In this document: in pieces, positions 1 through 7,026 of the stretch
How positions within the stretch are numbered: position 1 is the stretch's first letter
Layout of the letters: each line of letters starts with the position of its first letter
NCBI GenBank assembly: GCA_047972135.1
Contig: JBKEAJ010000066.1
Location: 1-8,393 of the forward strand
DNA length: 8,393 nt
Direction: 5' to 3'
DNA from: JBKEAJ01 sp047972135
Lineage (GTDB): Bacteria; Bacteroidota; Bacteroidia; Bacteroidales; Prolixibacteraceae
Program-made: the position numbers and the translations under genes
The notes under the pieces: model-generated
The model's input: only the letters and a program-made list of their open reading frames with translations
Databases searched by the model: none
Told to the model about the DNA's origin: nothing

Positions 1-1
1 C

Positions 2-35
2 AAAAAAATAAGGACAACCCTCTAAGGATGTCCCT
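2..35 (-). terminator. Intrinsic terminator downstream of hsp20
   Basis: Read on the minus strand, AGGGACA (35-29) pairs with TGTCCTT (16-10) in a 7-bp stem with one G-T wobble. An inner TCC/GGG pairing closes a TTAGA loop and leaves one unpaired T. The stem is followed by one A and then seven T residues (8-2). This is the classic hairpin plus U-tract form. It lies about 55 bp beyond the hsp20 stop codon and would end that transcript. No transcript data are available here, so this rests on structure alone. Confidence 0.75.
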
Positions 36-58
36 ATAATATGGTGGTCTTTATTCAC

Positions 59-89
59 TGACCACTGACCACCGACCACCGACCACCGA
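59..89. repeat. Heptamer tandem repeat, unit (T/C)GACCAC
   Basis: Four full 7-bp units plus a partial fifth run head to tail: TGACCAC at 59 and 66, CGACCAC at 73 and 80, then CGA. The array starts right after the hsp20 stop codon in the direction of transcription and lies between it and the terminator. The inverted word GGTGGTC occurs at 43-49, so a transcript could fold this word against several different units. Arrays of this kind are slippage-prone. No function can be assigned from the sequence. Confidence 0.85.
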
Positions 90-90
90 A

Positions 91-504
91 TCAGCTTACG
101 GCAATCTTTTTTGGAGTCTTTTCGACTGTCTTGTTTTTGGCTAGGGTTATATATAGTATCCCGTTGTGGTATGATGCAGAAATATTGTCCTGATCTACAA
201 GCTCGGTGTTGATAGTGAAAGTGCGCTCAAAGCTGCCGTAGCTAAATTCTTTCATGGTGAATTTAGTGCTTTTTGCTTCATCCTCTTTCTTTGCCTCGCT
301 CTTTATCGACAAGGTGTTGTCGTGTATCTCTACTTCAAAGCTGTCTTTGTCGTAGCCAGGGGCTGCAAGTTCTTTGACGAAGTTTTCGTCAAATTCTGAA
401 ACATTTACCCTTGGGCTTGATGTTCTCTCACTGCGGTTTCTCATTGCTTGATGAAAATTGTCGTCGAAAAACCTTGGCATAAAATTTCTATTAATTGCTA
501 ACAT
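91..504 (-). CDS. hsp20: Small heat shock protein, Hsp20/alpha-crystallin family
   Basis: This encodes a 137-residue ATP-independent holdase chaperone, expected in the cytoplasm, that binds unfolding proteins under stress and passes them to the DnaK/ClpB machinery. The N-terminal arm (about 1-30) is short. The alpha-crystallin domain spans about 31-125 and carries the family signature GILYITL at 115-121. The tail ends KKIAVS, where I-A-V (134-136) fits the I-x-I/V motif that docks neighbouring dimers. Length is normal for the family. I chose the ATG at 504 over an in-frame TTG at 552: the TTG lies inside the sigma-54 -12 box and would add 16 non-family residues, while the ATG has the A-rich context AACAAAGATT seen at maf too. 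The gene has its own promoter region and terminator, so it is probably monocistronic and stress-regulated. Confidence 0.93.
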   Translation of the reverse strand: MLAINRNFMPRFFDDNFHQAMRNRSERTSSPRVNVSEFDENFVKELAAPGYDKDSFEVEIHDNTLSIKSEAKKEDEAKSTKFTMKEFSYGSFERTFTINTELVDQDNISASYHNGILYITLAKNKTVEKTPKKIAVS

Positions 505-548
505 AATCTTTGTTTTTAAATTTGTAATTTGTTTTCGATTAGCTATGT

Positions 549-563
549 GCAATTCCTATACCA
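549..563 (-). promoter_or_regulatory. Sigma-54 (-24/-12) promoter of hsp20
   Basis: The minus strand reads TGGTATAGGAATTGCA from 563 to 548. Against the RpoN consensus TGGCAC-N5-TTGCA it keeps TGG, the A, and all of TTGCA. The invariant GG (562-561) and GC (550-549) are exactly 10 bp apart, as the family requires. The expected transcription start is near 537, giving a leader of about 33 nt before the ATG at 504. I found no convincing Bacteroidota sigma-A -7 box (TAnnTTTG) in the same interval. The match is by eye and needs experimental support. Confidence 0.65.
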
Positions 564-576
564 TTGAAAAAATAGC

Positions 577-587
577 GACAAAATGTC
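577..587. promoter_or_regulatory. Proximal activator-site candidate, GACAAAATGTC
   Basis: This 11-bp element (GACA-AAA-TGTC) is a perfect inverted repeat around a 3-bp centre. Its centre at 582 lies about 45 bp upstream of the predicted sigma-54 start and 20 bp upstream of the -24 GG. It repeats the core of the distal site at 620-630. A dimeric enhancer-binding protein is the likely ligand, but this close position could also serve a repressor. Confidence 0.55.
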
Positions 588-617
588 TCGTTTTGCCGCC
601 TTTTCTTACAAATGCAA

Positions 618-632
618 CTGACAAAATGTCAG
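618..632. promoter_or_regulatory. Distal activator-site candidate, CTGACAAAATGTCAG
   Basis: This is a perfect 15-bp inverted repeat with 6-bp arms CTGACA/TGTCAG around AAA. Its core GACAAAATGTC is identical to that of the proximal site, and the two centres are 43 bp apart, about four turns of B-DNA, so bound dimers would lie on the same face. Its centre is about -88 from the predicted start, within the usual range for sigma-54 upstream activating sequences. It starts 7 bp after the dpp11 stop codon. It has no T-tract after it, so it does not look like a dpp11 terminator. Confidence 0.6.
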
Positions 633-639
633 CATGATG

Positions 640-2736
640 CTATTTTAATGTCATTTCGTCAATCAGGTATCCTGCTCCTGCAAACTTGTCGATTATAAAA
701 AGAGCATATCTGATGTCTAAAGCTATATTTCTACAACGTTCGGCATCGTAGAACGTGTCGCTCATGGTTGATTCCCATGTTCTGTCGAAGTTCACGCCGA
801 TAAGTTCGCCATTGGCGTTCAGGATGGGGCTTCCGGAGTTGCCGCCAGTAGTGTGGTTCGATGCAAGAAAGCAAGTGTAGAGCTTGCCGTTTTCGGCATA
901 TCTGCCATAGTCCTTATTTTTCACCAACTCTTTCAGCTTCTTGGGTACTCGATAGTCGTAAATGTCGGGATTGTCTTTGGCAATAACTCCGTCGACGGTG
1001 GTTTGCGGCAGATAATAAAGTCCGTCGCGTGGATAGCTGCCGTCTACCTGTCCGTAGGAAATACGCATAGTTGAGTTGGCGTCTGGATAAATCTTATCAT
1101 CTTTTCTATACTCCATGATGCCTTTCATATATAACTTCTGTGCTGCTGTGGCTTCTTGTCTAAACTTGTTATATGTAGGTCTTACTTCGCTATTGTATTT
1201 CTCGTTTAGCTCCTTGAACATCTGTGCCAAAGCATCTACTTCGACTTTTTTTCTTGCTTCTTCCGCCGTCATTGTAAGCAATTTGTGGGTTGCGTCGGCA
1301 TCGGTGAACAGCGATTTGTTGTAAATCTCTGTTAGATACTCTTTTGTGTATTTTGATGCGAAAGCACTTGGTAGCATTTGGCTGTCTAAGTCCTTGATAC
1401 ATTTGCTGATAAGTGCTACGAAGGTTTCTCTGTCGGCAGCCTTAAAATAGTCCTTAAATGTTGAGCTTGCCAATTTTTCTACCTTGTCGCTTTCCCAATT
1501 ATGAGACAACTCTTGTGATGTGGTATTGATGAGTTTTGCCACATCAGTGGAGCTGTAAATGCCTTCTCTATAGTAGTCGTATTGCTTGTAGGCTCTGCTC
1601 GCATTATCATAGACCTTGGCAATGTCTTTTAGTACATCAGAGTATTCTTTGTGATTTTTATCTGCCCATGCTTGGAAGTTTTTTTCAAATTCTTTTTTGC
1701 TGCCGATGGCATTAAGTTCGTTAAGCCCCGTAATCTCACCTTGCCATTTTTTCCATGCGTTGCTGACCCTTGCATACTTGGCGGCGTACTGTATTCTAAC
1801 GGCAGGAGATTGCTCCATATACTTGCTCAAAATATCCAGTTTCACATCCCTTATTGCTACTCTGTCGGGGTAGCTTTGGTCTTTGAGGATACTTACTGCT
1901 TGCGAGGGTAGATATTCTTGTGTAGTGCCGGGGAAACCTATTATCATTGTAAAATCATCCTCCTTTATGCCTTTCATTGAAATTGGTAGGCTGTAGCGAG
2001 GCTCGTAGGGCTTGTTGTCCTTGCTGTATTTGGCAGGCTCGTTGTTGGCATCGGCATATATCCTGAATAAGGAGAAGTCGCAGGTATGGCGAGGCCACAT
2101 CCAGTTATCGGTATCGCCACCGAATTTTCCCAATGCCGATGGGGGAGCACCTACCAAGCGAACGTCCTTGTATTCCCTATAAACAAACAAAAAATACTGA
2201 TTGCCGTAGAAAAGAGGCTTCACAAGTGTGTAGTATTTGCCGTCTTTCGAGGCTTCTTCTGCTATTGCCTTGCTGCGGTCTTCTATTGTCTTTTGTGCCA
2301 GCGAGTCGCTCATATTTTCGGTTCCTGTAAGGACTTTGTCTGTAACATCGTCGATGCGTTCTACAAACTTCACTGACAAACCTTCGTTGGCTAATTCTTC
2401 GGCACGAGATTTTGCCCAGAAACCATCCGTCAGATAATCATGCTCGACACTGCTGTGGCTTTGTATCTGACCATAGCCGCAGTGGTGGTTGGTGATGAGT
2501 AGCCCCTTGTCGGAGATTAGCTCGCCAGTGCAGCCCCCTCCAAATATTACCACCGCATCTTTAATGCTCGAATTGTTAATGCTGTAAATGTCTTCGGCAG
2601 TGAGTTTAAAACCCATCTTCTGCATGTCTTCGATGTTGTACTTATTAAGGAATATTGGTATCCACATACCCTCGGCGGCAAATAGACATTGCCATGAGAA
2701 AATACTCAATAATAATGGTCCGATGATTTTCTTCAT
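640..2736 (-). CDS. dpp11: Asp/Glu-specific dipeptidyl-peptidase, S46 family (DPP11 type)
   Basis: This encodes a 698-residue secreted serine peptidase that removes dipeptides from peptide N-termini, for amino-acid catabolism in the periplasm or at the outer surface. Residues 1-20/21 form a Sec signal peptide, and the mature start AEGMW is typical of S46. The catalytic triad is visible as His85 (in TNHHCGYG), Asp220 (in WMWPRHTCDFS) and Ser634 (in GGNSGSP). Arg652, in NFDRTWE, lies 18 residues after the catalytic Ser, the spacing of Ser655/Arg673 in Porphyromonas gingivalis DPP11. That Arg gives preference for Asp or Glu at P1, while DPP7 has Gly there. Asp651 matches the residue that helps hold the substrate amino terminus. 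Cys69 and Cys86 probably form the family disulfide. From memory the residue before the catalytic Asp is usually Gly; here it is Cys219. The gene starts 46 bp after maf and may share its transcript. Confidence 0.94.
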   Translation of the reverse strand: MKKIIGPLLLSIFSWQCLFAAEGMWIPIFLNKYNIEDMQKMGFKLTAEDIYSINNSSIKDAVVIFGGGCTGELISDKGLLITNHHCGYGQIQSHSSVEHDYLTDGFWAKSRAEELANEGLSVKFVERIDDVTDKVLTGTENMSDSLAQKTIEDRSKAIAEEASKDGKYYTLVKPLFYGNQYFLFVYREYKDVRLVGAPPSALGKFGGDTDNWMWPRHTCDFSLFRIYADANNEPAKYSKDNKPYEPRYSLPISMKGIKEDDFTMIIGFPGTTQEYLPSQAVSILKDQSYPDRVAIRDVKLDILSKYMEQSPAVRIQYAAKYARVSNAWKKWQGEITGLNELNAIGSKKEFEKNFQAWADKNHKEYSDVLKDIAKVYDNASRAYKQYDYYREGIYSSTDVAKLINTTSQELSHNWESDKVEKLASSTFKDYFKAADRETFVALISKCIKDLDSQMLPSAFASKYTKEYLTEIYNKSLFTDADATHKLLTMTAEEARKKVEVDALAQMFKELNEKYNSEVRPTYNKFRQEATAAQKLYMKGIMEYRKDDKIYPDANSTMRISYGQVDGSYPRDGLYYLPQTTVDGVIAKDNPDIYDYRVPKKLKELVKNKDYGRYAENGKLYTCFLASNHTTGGNSGSPILNANGELIGVNFDRTWESTMSDTFYDAERCRNIALDIRYALFIIDKFAGAGYLIDEMTLK

Positions 2737-2760
2737 TGTATTTATTTTTTAATATCTTAG

Positions 2761-2779
2761 TTTATTCGTATTGAATAAA
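2761..2779. repeat. AT-rich inverted repeat between maf and dpp11
   Basis: TTTATTC (2761-2767) and GAATAAA (2773-2779) are perfect 7-bp arms around a 5-bp loop. They fill much of the short maf-dpp11 gap, just after the maf stop codon. The stem is nearly all A-T and no T-run follows on the minus strand, so it would be a poor terminator. It could be an operator or an RNA-processing site that separates dpp11 expression from the operon before it, or chance in AT-rich DNA. Confidence 0.4.
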
Positions 2780-2782
2780 GAC

Positions 2783-3367
2783 CTAACTACTAATATCTTT
2801 AAGGTGTTTGTATAATTTTTCCGTGGGAAGCCCCACAACGTTGTTATAGCTTCCTTTTATGTTTTCGATGAATGCTGCTCCTATCCACTCCTGTATGCCG
2901 TAAGCTCCTGCCTTGTCCAATGGGGGAGTGGTGTGTAGATAATAGTCTATTTCGTCGTCGTCAATGTGTGAAAATGTTACTTCTGAGCTGTCCACAAAAC
3001 TAATGGTTTCTTGGCTAGTGGTGATGCTTACTCCTGTTTTGACCGTGTGGCTAGTGTTCGATAAACTTCTCAGCATGATTTTGGCATGTTCGAGACTTGT
3101 GGGTTTTCCCAATATCTTGCCCTCGAAGTCTACAATGGTGTCGGCAGTGATGAGCATAGTCTTGTCGGTTATATCCCCATAGGCTTTGGCTTTTTTTAGC
3201 GATAGGTAAATGACTATGTCTTCGGAATTTGAAAAGACATTCGGAAAGCTCTCGTCGCAATCAATATCTTGCACCTGAAAGTCTAAGTCAAGCAAGCTCA
3301 GAAGCTCGCGACGACGTGGTGATTTTGAACCGAGTATGATATTATAGCCCTGTATATTGTCAAGCAT
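2783..3367 (-). CDS. maf: Maf family nucleoside triphosphate pyrophosphatase, dTTP/UTP (YhdE) type
   Basis: This encodes a 194-residue cytoplasmic enzyme that hydrolyses non-canonical or surplus nucleoside triphosphates to monophosphate and pyrophosphate. Family motifs are in order: the phosphate-binding SKSPRRREL at 14-22, catalytic Asp76 in TADT, HTVKTGV at 107-113, KAGAYGIQ at 152-159 and GSYNNVVGLP at 172-181. Gln159 and the VVGLP ending fit the YhdE-like group that acts on dTTP, UTP and modified pyrimidines, not the YceF (m7GTP) group; this assignment is from motif memory. Length is normal. The ATG at 3367 lies 11 bp after the kdsC stop with the same ACAAAGATT leader as hsp20. It is the last gene of the tight LysM-DUF2520-kdsC-maf run. 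The older name, septum formation inhibitor, comes from overexpression effects. Confidence 0.93.
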   Translation of the reverse strand: MLDNIQGYNIILGSKSPRRRELLSLLDLDFQVQDIDCDESFPNVFSNSEDIVIYLSLKKAKAYGDITDKTMLITADTIVDFEGKILGKPTSLEHAKIMLRSLSNTSHTVKTGVSITTSQETISFVDSSEVTFSHIDDDEIDYYLHTTPPLDKAGAYGIQEWIGAAFIENIKGSYNNVVGLPTEKLYKHLKDISS

Positions 3368-3378
3368 AATCTTTGTAT

Positions 3379-3909
3379 CTAGTTGGCTAATAGTTTATTG
3401 AAGTCTTCGATGTTCCATAAGTCCTGACAACGGAGTGTCTGTTCTATAACATCCCTGACACAGCCCTCGCCACCATTAAAAGGCGATATATATTTGCTTA
3501 CATTGATAACATCTATTGCAGCATCGGCAGGACAAGCAGATAAACCCACTATCTGCATGGGGGCAAGGTCTACGACATCATCGCCCATATACAGCATATC
3601 TTCTAGACCTATTCCGCTTTCAGCCGAAAACTCTCTCAACTTCGCGCATTTGTCGAAACATTTCTCATAGATATGGCTAACATCCAGCTTTTGTAAACGT
3701 TGCCTTACCCGTGGCGAGCCTCCTCCTGTGATGATACACACTTGTAATCCTTTTTTTATGGCGTAGCGAATAATGTAGCCGTCTTTTACATTGCCAGTAC
3801 GTACGGGGTCGCCATTCTTGTCGAGAGGCGATGTGTCTTTTGATAACACGCCGTCAACATCGAACACAAAGGCTCGAATCTTTTTTATTTCTTCTTTAAA
3901 GAATTGCAT
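3379..3909 (-). CDS. kdsC: 3-deoxy-D-manno-octulosonate 8-phosphate phosphatase (HAD family)
   Basis: This encodes a 176-residue cytoplasmic phosphatase that converts Kdo-8-phosphate to Kdo, the step before CMP-Kdo synthesis for the LPS inner core. HAD motif I is DVDGVL at 17-22, with nucleophile Asp17 and acid/base Asp19. Motif II is Thr61 in ITGG, motif III is probably Lys87, and motif IV is GDDVVD at 109-114, binding Mg2+. There is no cap domain, as in the C0-type tetrameric KdsC enzymes. The C-terminal GGEGCVRDVIE (146-156) matches the glycine-rich tail that enters a neighbouring active site in this family. The ATG at 3909 follows the DUF2520 stop by 2 bp, so translation is probably coupled. 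A related HAD-IIIA activity cannot be excluded, but the tail motif favours KdsC. Confidence 0.92.
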   Translation of the reverse strand: MQFFKEEIKKIRAFVFDVDGVLSKDTSPLDKNGDPVRTGNVKDGYIIRYAIKKGLQVCIITGGGSPRVRQRLQKLDVSHIYEKCFDKCAKLREFSAESGIGLEDMLYMGDDVVDLAPMQIVGLSACPADAAIDVINVSKYISPFNGGEGCVRDVIEQTLRCQDLWNIEDFNKLLAN

Positions 3910-3911
3910 TC

Positions 3912-4691
3912 TTATTGTTTGTATTTACTTGTTATTCTGTTGCTTATGCTCTTATACATCTCTAAAGTGTCGTCGTGTCCTGCCAGTGCTTTTAAATGCT
4001 TGTCAATCGTGCCTTTGTCCTTGCGTCTTGCCGGTCCTGTTTGCGCATCGCGGGCGCTAGTATTTTTAAGTTTTGCAAATGTCTCGGCAATCAGGGGTGA
4101 GATAATATCCGGCTTTAGTCCCTTGGTTTCCAACAATTCCTGTGCTGTGGCAATGCAATGGTTGGTGAAATTGTTGGCAAATACCGCTGCAATGTGTGTT
4201 TGCAGACGTTGCTCTGAGCCTGCCTCGATAACAGTATCCGATATGCTCCTTGCTATGCTCTTTAGTTTTGTTGTGGTTTGCTCATTGCTTCCTTCAATTA
4301 AAATCGGAATATTTTGAAATTCAAGCTCTCTGTCTTTAGTGAAAGTTTGAAGGGGGTAAAAAACGCCAAAGTTGGGAGATGCGTCTTTTAGAATATCAAC
4401 AGAAACGCTACCTGCGGTGTGTACAACTGTAGCATCGTCAAAAGCTAAACTGTTTACAATATCAGATATAGCACTATCGCTTATTGCTATGATATACAAA
4501 TCTGACTGCCAACGAAGTTTGTTCGGATTGTTGCATGCTTTTGCATTCACCTTGTCTGCTAGAATAGTTGCATTGTCAAGGCTGCGGCTATAAATGCAGT
4601 TTATTTTATGCCCCGACTGATGCAGAGCTATTGCGAGATTTGTCGCTACATTGCCCGAGCCGATTACTGTTATGTTTACAGCTTTGTGCAT
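3912..4691 (-). CDS. Rossmann-fold protein with DUF2520 domain, function unknown
   Basis: This encodes a 259-residue, probably cytoplasmic protein. The N-terminal half (about 5-120) is a Rossmann-like NAD(P)-binding domain with VIGSGNVATNLA at 9-20, resembling the pyrroline-5-carboxylate reductase/ketopantoate reductase fold. Strand-end motifs AISDSAI (69-75), HTAGS (91-95) and YPLQTF (112-117) follow. The C-terminal half is the helical DUF2520 domain, with HIAAVFANNFTNH at 166-178 and QTGPARRKDKGT at 217-228. The layout suggests an NAD(P)H-dependent reductase or dehydrogenase, but no substrate is known to me. Its ATG directly follows the stop of the LysM gene with no gap (TAG-ATG), and its stop lies 2 bp before kdsC. 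The place next to kdsC and maf hints at an envelope or nucleotide-linked role, which is inference only. Confidence 0.88.
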   Translation of the reverse strand: MHKAVNITVIGSGNVATNLAIALHQSGHKINCIYSRSLDNATILADKVNAKACNNPNKLRWQSDLYIIAISDSAISDIVNSLAFDDATVVHTAGSVSVDILKDASPNFGVFYPLQTFTKDRELEFQNIPILIEGSNEQTTTKLKSIARSISDTVIEAGSEQRLQTHIAAVFANNFTNHCIATAQELLETKGLKPDIISPLIAETFAKLKNTSARDAQTGPARRKDKGTIDKHLKALAGHDDTLEMYKSISNRITSKYKQ

Positions 4692-6974
4692 CTATTTCAT
4701 TATTACTCCTTCCTCGTCAACTGTGGCAACAACTCGTTTTTCAAAGTCTTGTGAATATTCAATTACTTGTAACCTGTTGTTTGCATGACCGCTACCGTCT
4801 TGGATAAAATTGTAATCTCCCTGTGTCAGTCTTGGTGAGTATTGTGTCAGGCAGCCTGAGAAATTCTTACCATATTTATAAATTGCTCCCATGAAATAAT
4901 AACCTATGTCAAAACCTTGCAAGTTGTAGTTGTTGGGTTCGTAGGAAAAAACCTCTCTTGATAAATCGACCATCTCTTCCGCACGAGATGAATGGGAGTC
5001 TAAAAAGTAAGGGTTTATATATGTGAACTTCGTACTGTGAAGATATTCACGTTGTAGGCTACTATACTTGTCATAATCGTGGGTTGAGATAATTCTGATA
5101 TCATATTTCTTTGACATCCTGCTTAGGTAGGTGACGCAGAGATTGATTTTTGCCTCGTTGTTTGATGATATTAATATCACGTTTGGTTGGTCGGAACTTA
5201 GGTGAGACCCAATATAGGTCTCGGTATACTCATTTGCTGCCGATGTAGGTGCTAACATTGATTTTAATTCGCTAAATACCTTGTAATTCTCGGAAGCCAT
5301 AAAGTCTTTTCCGTTGATTGATATCAGGTTTATATTTTTTATGCCCTCTGATATATATTTGGCAAGCATCGGAATGTATTGTGCTTTGCTTGGGGTGGTG
5401 CTGTAAAAAAGAGCATTTCTCTGCGATAATGCTTTGTTGTTGACAAAAGGAGACACCATGGGAATTTCATTCTTTTTTGAGAAATCGGAAGCAGGCTTCT
5501 GTGTTTCAGGGTAAATTGGTCCTATAATAAGGTCTAAGTCTTTGGCATCCGATGCTTCCAGCACTTTCTTTACCTTTAGCGGTGTATTCTCGTCGTCTAT
5601 AAAGGTGGTATGTACTTTCATGCCCTCGTCCTGCATGCGATTGAGTGCCAATAGAAAACCGTCGTAAAAACGTAAGAAACTATCGTCAGCCTTTTTGTCT
5701 TCACCACCTGCATTTAAGGGGAGGAATACTGCGACGTTGAAAGTCTTGTCCCTATTAGGATGTGCTGTCGAACAGTCTTCAGCAAGCGTTTCCATATTTA
5801 TAACTTTGTAGAAGCAATCGCTCCTAAATAAGGTCTGACTATTTTCAGCATCAAATACTGTCGCCTTTGGTATGTATATAATTTCGTTTTTCTCCGACTG
5901 CCTGTCCAGTAGTTGCTTGTTAAACCGTACTAAGTCGTTATAACTACGCCCAACTTTTGCTGAAATGCTGATAATATCCTCATCCCCGGGGGATGTATAG
6001 GTGTCGAAATATGTGTCGTCATAAACCGTCGTTAGAATATTCATGTCTGAATAGTCGCTAGGGACATATATTGTTGTGCCTGCTTTCACACCATCTTGGA
6101 GTTGCTTGTTTATTGCCAATAATTGGTCTTGTGTGCAATTGTATTTTTTGCTGATACCAAACATGGTCTCCTGCTCCGTAACATCGTGGGCTGTGAGTAT
6201 CTGCCTTTTGCCGAGAGTACTCATCTGTTCATGCCGCGGTATTCTGATAACTTCGCCCACGGGGAAATGGCTTTCCGACAAATGTGGATTTACCTCTAAA
6301 ATCTGAGAGGTCGAAAGATTGTAAGTGCGAGCATAAGAGTAAGGAGTTTCTTGCTTGCGGATGGTGAAGTATAAGAAATCTTTATCCTCGGTAATGTACG
6401 TGTATTGGGGAATTGTCAACTTTGTTCGCTTTTTTAGCTTCTTGTTTGGGTTGATGTCGGGGTTATATTTTATTATATCGTTGACAGAAATGCCATATTG
6501 CCTTGATATACTGCTTAAAGTCTCTTTGCGTGCTACTTTGTGAATAATTATCTCTGTCTTCTTAGGTCGTTCAAATGGTGCTTGCAAAACTTGATTTTGA
6601 TTAGTCTTAGCAACTGCTCCCCCTTGTGTGCTTGCTGATGCGCTCCGTGTTGTTGTGGGGCTAGAGCTCGTCGGTGTAGGGAGGCTTTGTGTATTCTGAC
6701 TACTGCTTACTAGCGAACTGTATTCTGATTTATATGGTATGTACAGGTTTGTTCCTGCTCGCAGTCCATTCCGCAATGCGTAGGTATTGTTCTTTTTCAG
6801 CTCGGCTTCACTTATATTATACTTCTTCGAAAGCGAATATAGTGTCTCTCCCGTTGAGGTTGTGTGTACAAGATACTGCTTGTCCTGTACTGTTTCAATC
6901 CTCGTTTGAGCATTGCTTGAAGATACTGCTGTTAGTGTCAATAAAAATATAAGTGATATTATTACTCTTTTCAT
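4692..6974 (-). CDS. Secreted multi-LysM protein with periplasmic-binding-protein-like (PBP1) domain
   Basis: This encodes 760 residues. The signal peptide is about 1-22, ending SSNA before Gln23. No lipobox Cys is seen, so it is probably a soluble periplasmic protein. LysM-like repeats, which bind peptidoglycan glycan, lie at about 33-80, 144-189, 200-246, 258-305 and a weaker fifth at 322-369. A Ser/Thr/Pro-rich linker (about 87-118) separates the first from the rest. Residues from about 412 to the end resemble a type 1 periplasmic binding domain (Peripla_BP_6), with AVFLPL and LDLIIGPIYP motifs. It may sense or organise peptidoglycan, much as LpoA uses a PBP1-like fold to activate a synthase; that parallel is inference. 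It is often annotated as an amino-acid ABC substrate-binding protein, but no transporter genes are nearby. I chose the ATG at 6974 over a TTG two codons earlier. It heads the DUF2520-kdsC-maf operon. Confidence 0.88.
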   Translation of the reverse strand: MKRVIISLIFLLTLTAVSSSNAQTRIETVQDKQYLVHTTSTGETLYSLSKKYNISEAELKKNNTYALRNGLRAGTNLYIPYKSEYSSLVSSSQNTQSLPTPTSSSPTTTRSASASTQGGAVAKTNQNQVLQAPFERPKKTEIIIHKVARKETLSSISRQYGISVNDIIKYNPDINPNKKLKKRTKLTIPQYTYITEDKDFLYFTIRKQETPYSYARTYNLSTSQILEVNPHLSESHFPVGEVIRIPRHEQMSTLGKRQILTAHDVTEQETMFGISKKYNCTQDQLLAINKQLQDGVKAGTTIYVPSDYSDMNILTTVYDDTYFDTYTSPGDEDIISISAKVGRSYNDLVRFNKQLLDRQSEKNEIIYIPKATVFDAENSQTLFRSDCFYKVINMETLAEDCSTAHPNRDKTFNVAVFLPLNAGGEDKKADDSFLRFYDGFLLALNRMQDEGMKVHTTFIDDENTPLKVKKVLEASDAKDLDLIIGPIYPETQKPASDFSKKNEIPMVSPFVNNKALSQRNALFYSTTPSKAQYIPMLAKYISEGIKNINLISINGKDFMASENYKVFSELKSMLAPTSAANEYTETYIGSHLSSDQPNVILISSNNEAKINLCVTYLSRMSKKYDIRIISTHDYDKYSSLQREYLHSTKFTYINPYFLDSHSSRAEEMVDLSREVFSYEPNNYNLQGFDIGYYFMGAIYKYGKNFSGCLTQYSPRLTQGDYNFIQDGSGHANNRLQVIEYSQDFEKRVVATVDEEGVIMK

Positions 6975-7026
6975 TATCAATGTTTTTAGTGTCCGTTTGC
7001 CAATAAATGTAATACTATATATCTCA

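Noticed and set aside
43..89. CRISPR array
   Set aside because: The repeats are 7 bp and contiguous, with no spacers and no cas genes nearby.
505..552. N-terminal extension of Hsp20 from a TTG at 552
   Set aside because: The TTG is part of the sigma-54 TTGCA box, the extra 16 residues do not look like Hsp20, and the ATG at 504 has the better leader.
618..632. Palindrome read as a dpp11 terminator
   Set aside because: It is close to the dpp11 stop, but no T-tract follows on the minus strand, and its core is repeated at 577-587 ahead of a promoter, which fits a protein-binding site better.
3904..4317. 137-codon open frame on the plus strand opposite the DUF2520 gene
   Set aside because: It lies fully antisense to a gene with clear family motifs and its translation shows no recognisable domain.
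5981..5995. GC-rich palindrome CATCCCCGGGGGATG inside the LysM gene
   Set aside because: With a one-base centre it cannot form a hairpin as drawn, and it simply encodes the SPGDE stretch of the fifth LysM-like repeat; no regulatory context is present.
6975..6980. TTG start two codons before the ATG of the LysM gene
   Set aside because: The ATG gives a standard signal peptide start (MKRVIIS) and a normal A-rich leader, so the TTG is not needed.
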